Source of the DNA: Methylophilus sp. 5
Lineage (GTDB): Bacteria > Pseudomonadota > Gammaproteobacteria > Burkholderiales > Methylophilaceae
DNA length: 64,000 bases
Reading direction: 5' to 3'
Assembly: GCF_000515275.1 (NCBI RefSeq)
Contig: NZ_KI911560.1
Location: 2,294,001 to 2,358,000, forward strand
The notes below the pieces were generated by a model. The model was not told the origin of the DNA, searched no databases, and saw nothing but the letters and a program-made list of their open reading frames with translations. The translations under genes and the position numbers were made by a program. Below, piece by piece: positions 63,882 through 64,000 of the stretch. Within the stretch, counting starts at the first letter, position 1. Each line of letters opens with the position of its first letter.

Positions 63882-64000
63882 ATGGCGGTGAAACCTGTGC
63901 TCAGAATGGGCGAGCCATTGTTGTATCGGGTGGCCGATAAAGTGACCCAGTTTGATACGCCCGAATTGCATGCCCTGATTCAGGATATGCATGACACCAT
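63882..64000 (+). CDS. def: Peptide deformylase, N-terminal part
   Basis: Removes the N-formyl group from new proteins. The gene runs off the right edge; the visible 39 codons read MAVKPVLRMGEPLLYRVADK and continue with FDTPELHALIQDMHDTM, the well-known Def N-terminus. The catalytic G-x-G-L-A-A-P-Q and HEXXH motifs lie beyond the window. AAGGA stands eight bases before the ATG. Confidence 0.9.
   Translation, partial: MAVKPVLRMGEPLLYRVADKVTQFDTPELHALIQDMHDT

Overview
The window is a gene-dense (roughly 90% coding) stretch of a Gram-negative betaproteobacterial chromosome. The best guess is a methylotroph of the family Methylophilaceae (Methylophilus/Methylovorus type). This is inferred from the combination of an EpsA-type LuxR regulator, a PEP-CTERM protein, hpnCDE squalene genes, formate-tetrahydrofolate ligase, dhaKL, and the betaproteobacterial orders rpsF-priB-rpsR-rplI and rpsB-tsf-pyrH-frr-uppS-cdsA-dxr-rseP-bamA-skp-lpxD-fabZ-lpxA-lpxB-rnhB. 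No phage, transposase, integrase, CRISPR array or rRNA operon is visible. The only RNA gene I can support is one tRNA-Arg(CCT).

Layout. 1-5.3 kb: the end of prfB, then reverse-strand SEC-C and ASCH proteins, prfC and acs. 5.4-12.2 kb: glnE, a membrane diguanylate cyclase, and dhaL-dhaK without a neighbouring dhaM. 12.3-27 kb: tRNA-Arg, then the long forward cluster for translation, UMP kinase, undecaprenyl and phospholipid precursors, outer-membrane assembly and lipid A. 27-34.7 kb: sulfate assimilation on the reverse strand (cysI, DUF934, cysH, cysD, cysN, then a 7Fe ferredoxin), a TSUP transporter and a divergent CysB-type regulator. 34.8-40.3 kb: a DUF302 protein, a HerA-like ATPase, fhs, an IMPACT-family protein and an AI-2E-family permease. 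40.4-43.6 kb: an overlapping reverse operon of a CHASE2 membrane protein, a periplasmic SH3 protein and an M48 metalloprotease. 43.6-47.2 kb: a candidate 27-residue membrane microprotein, a PEP-CTERM protein, alkaline phosphatase and a secreted unknown. 47.3-52.8 kb: rmuC-moaD-moaE-Lon-like protease, hslR and convergent epsA. 53-59 kb: rpsF-priB-rpsR-rplI, dnaB, alr, radA. 59.1-64 kb: two small envelope proteins, the hpnC-hpnD-hpnE operon (farnesyl diphosphate to squalene), an MTA/MTI phosphorylase and the start of def.

Most genes are conserved housekeeping functions. The parts most worth a second look are these: the CHASE2/SH3/M48 operon, whose CHASE2 protein seems to carry a degenerate class III cyclase domain; two tiny single-helix ORFs (27 and 20 residues); a pair of dispersed repeat families that sit head-to-head as inverted pairs in three intergenic gaps; several long perfect inverted repeats near promoters; two genes (rmuC, dnaB) whose -10 boxes predict leaderless mRNAs; and a Lon-like protease with an arginine in place of the P-loop lysine. 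All calls come from reading the sequence; no database search was run.
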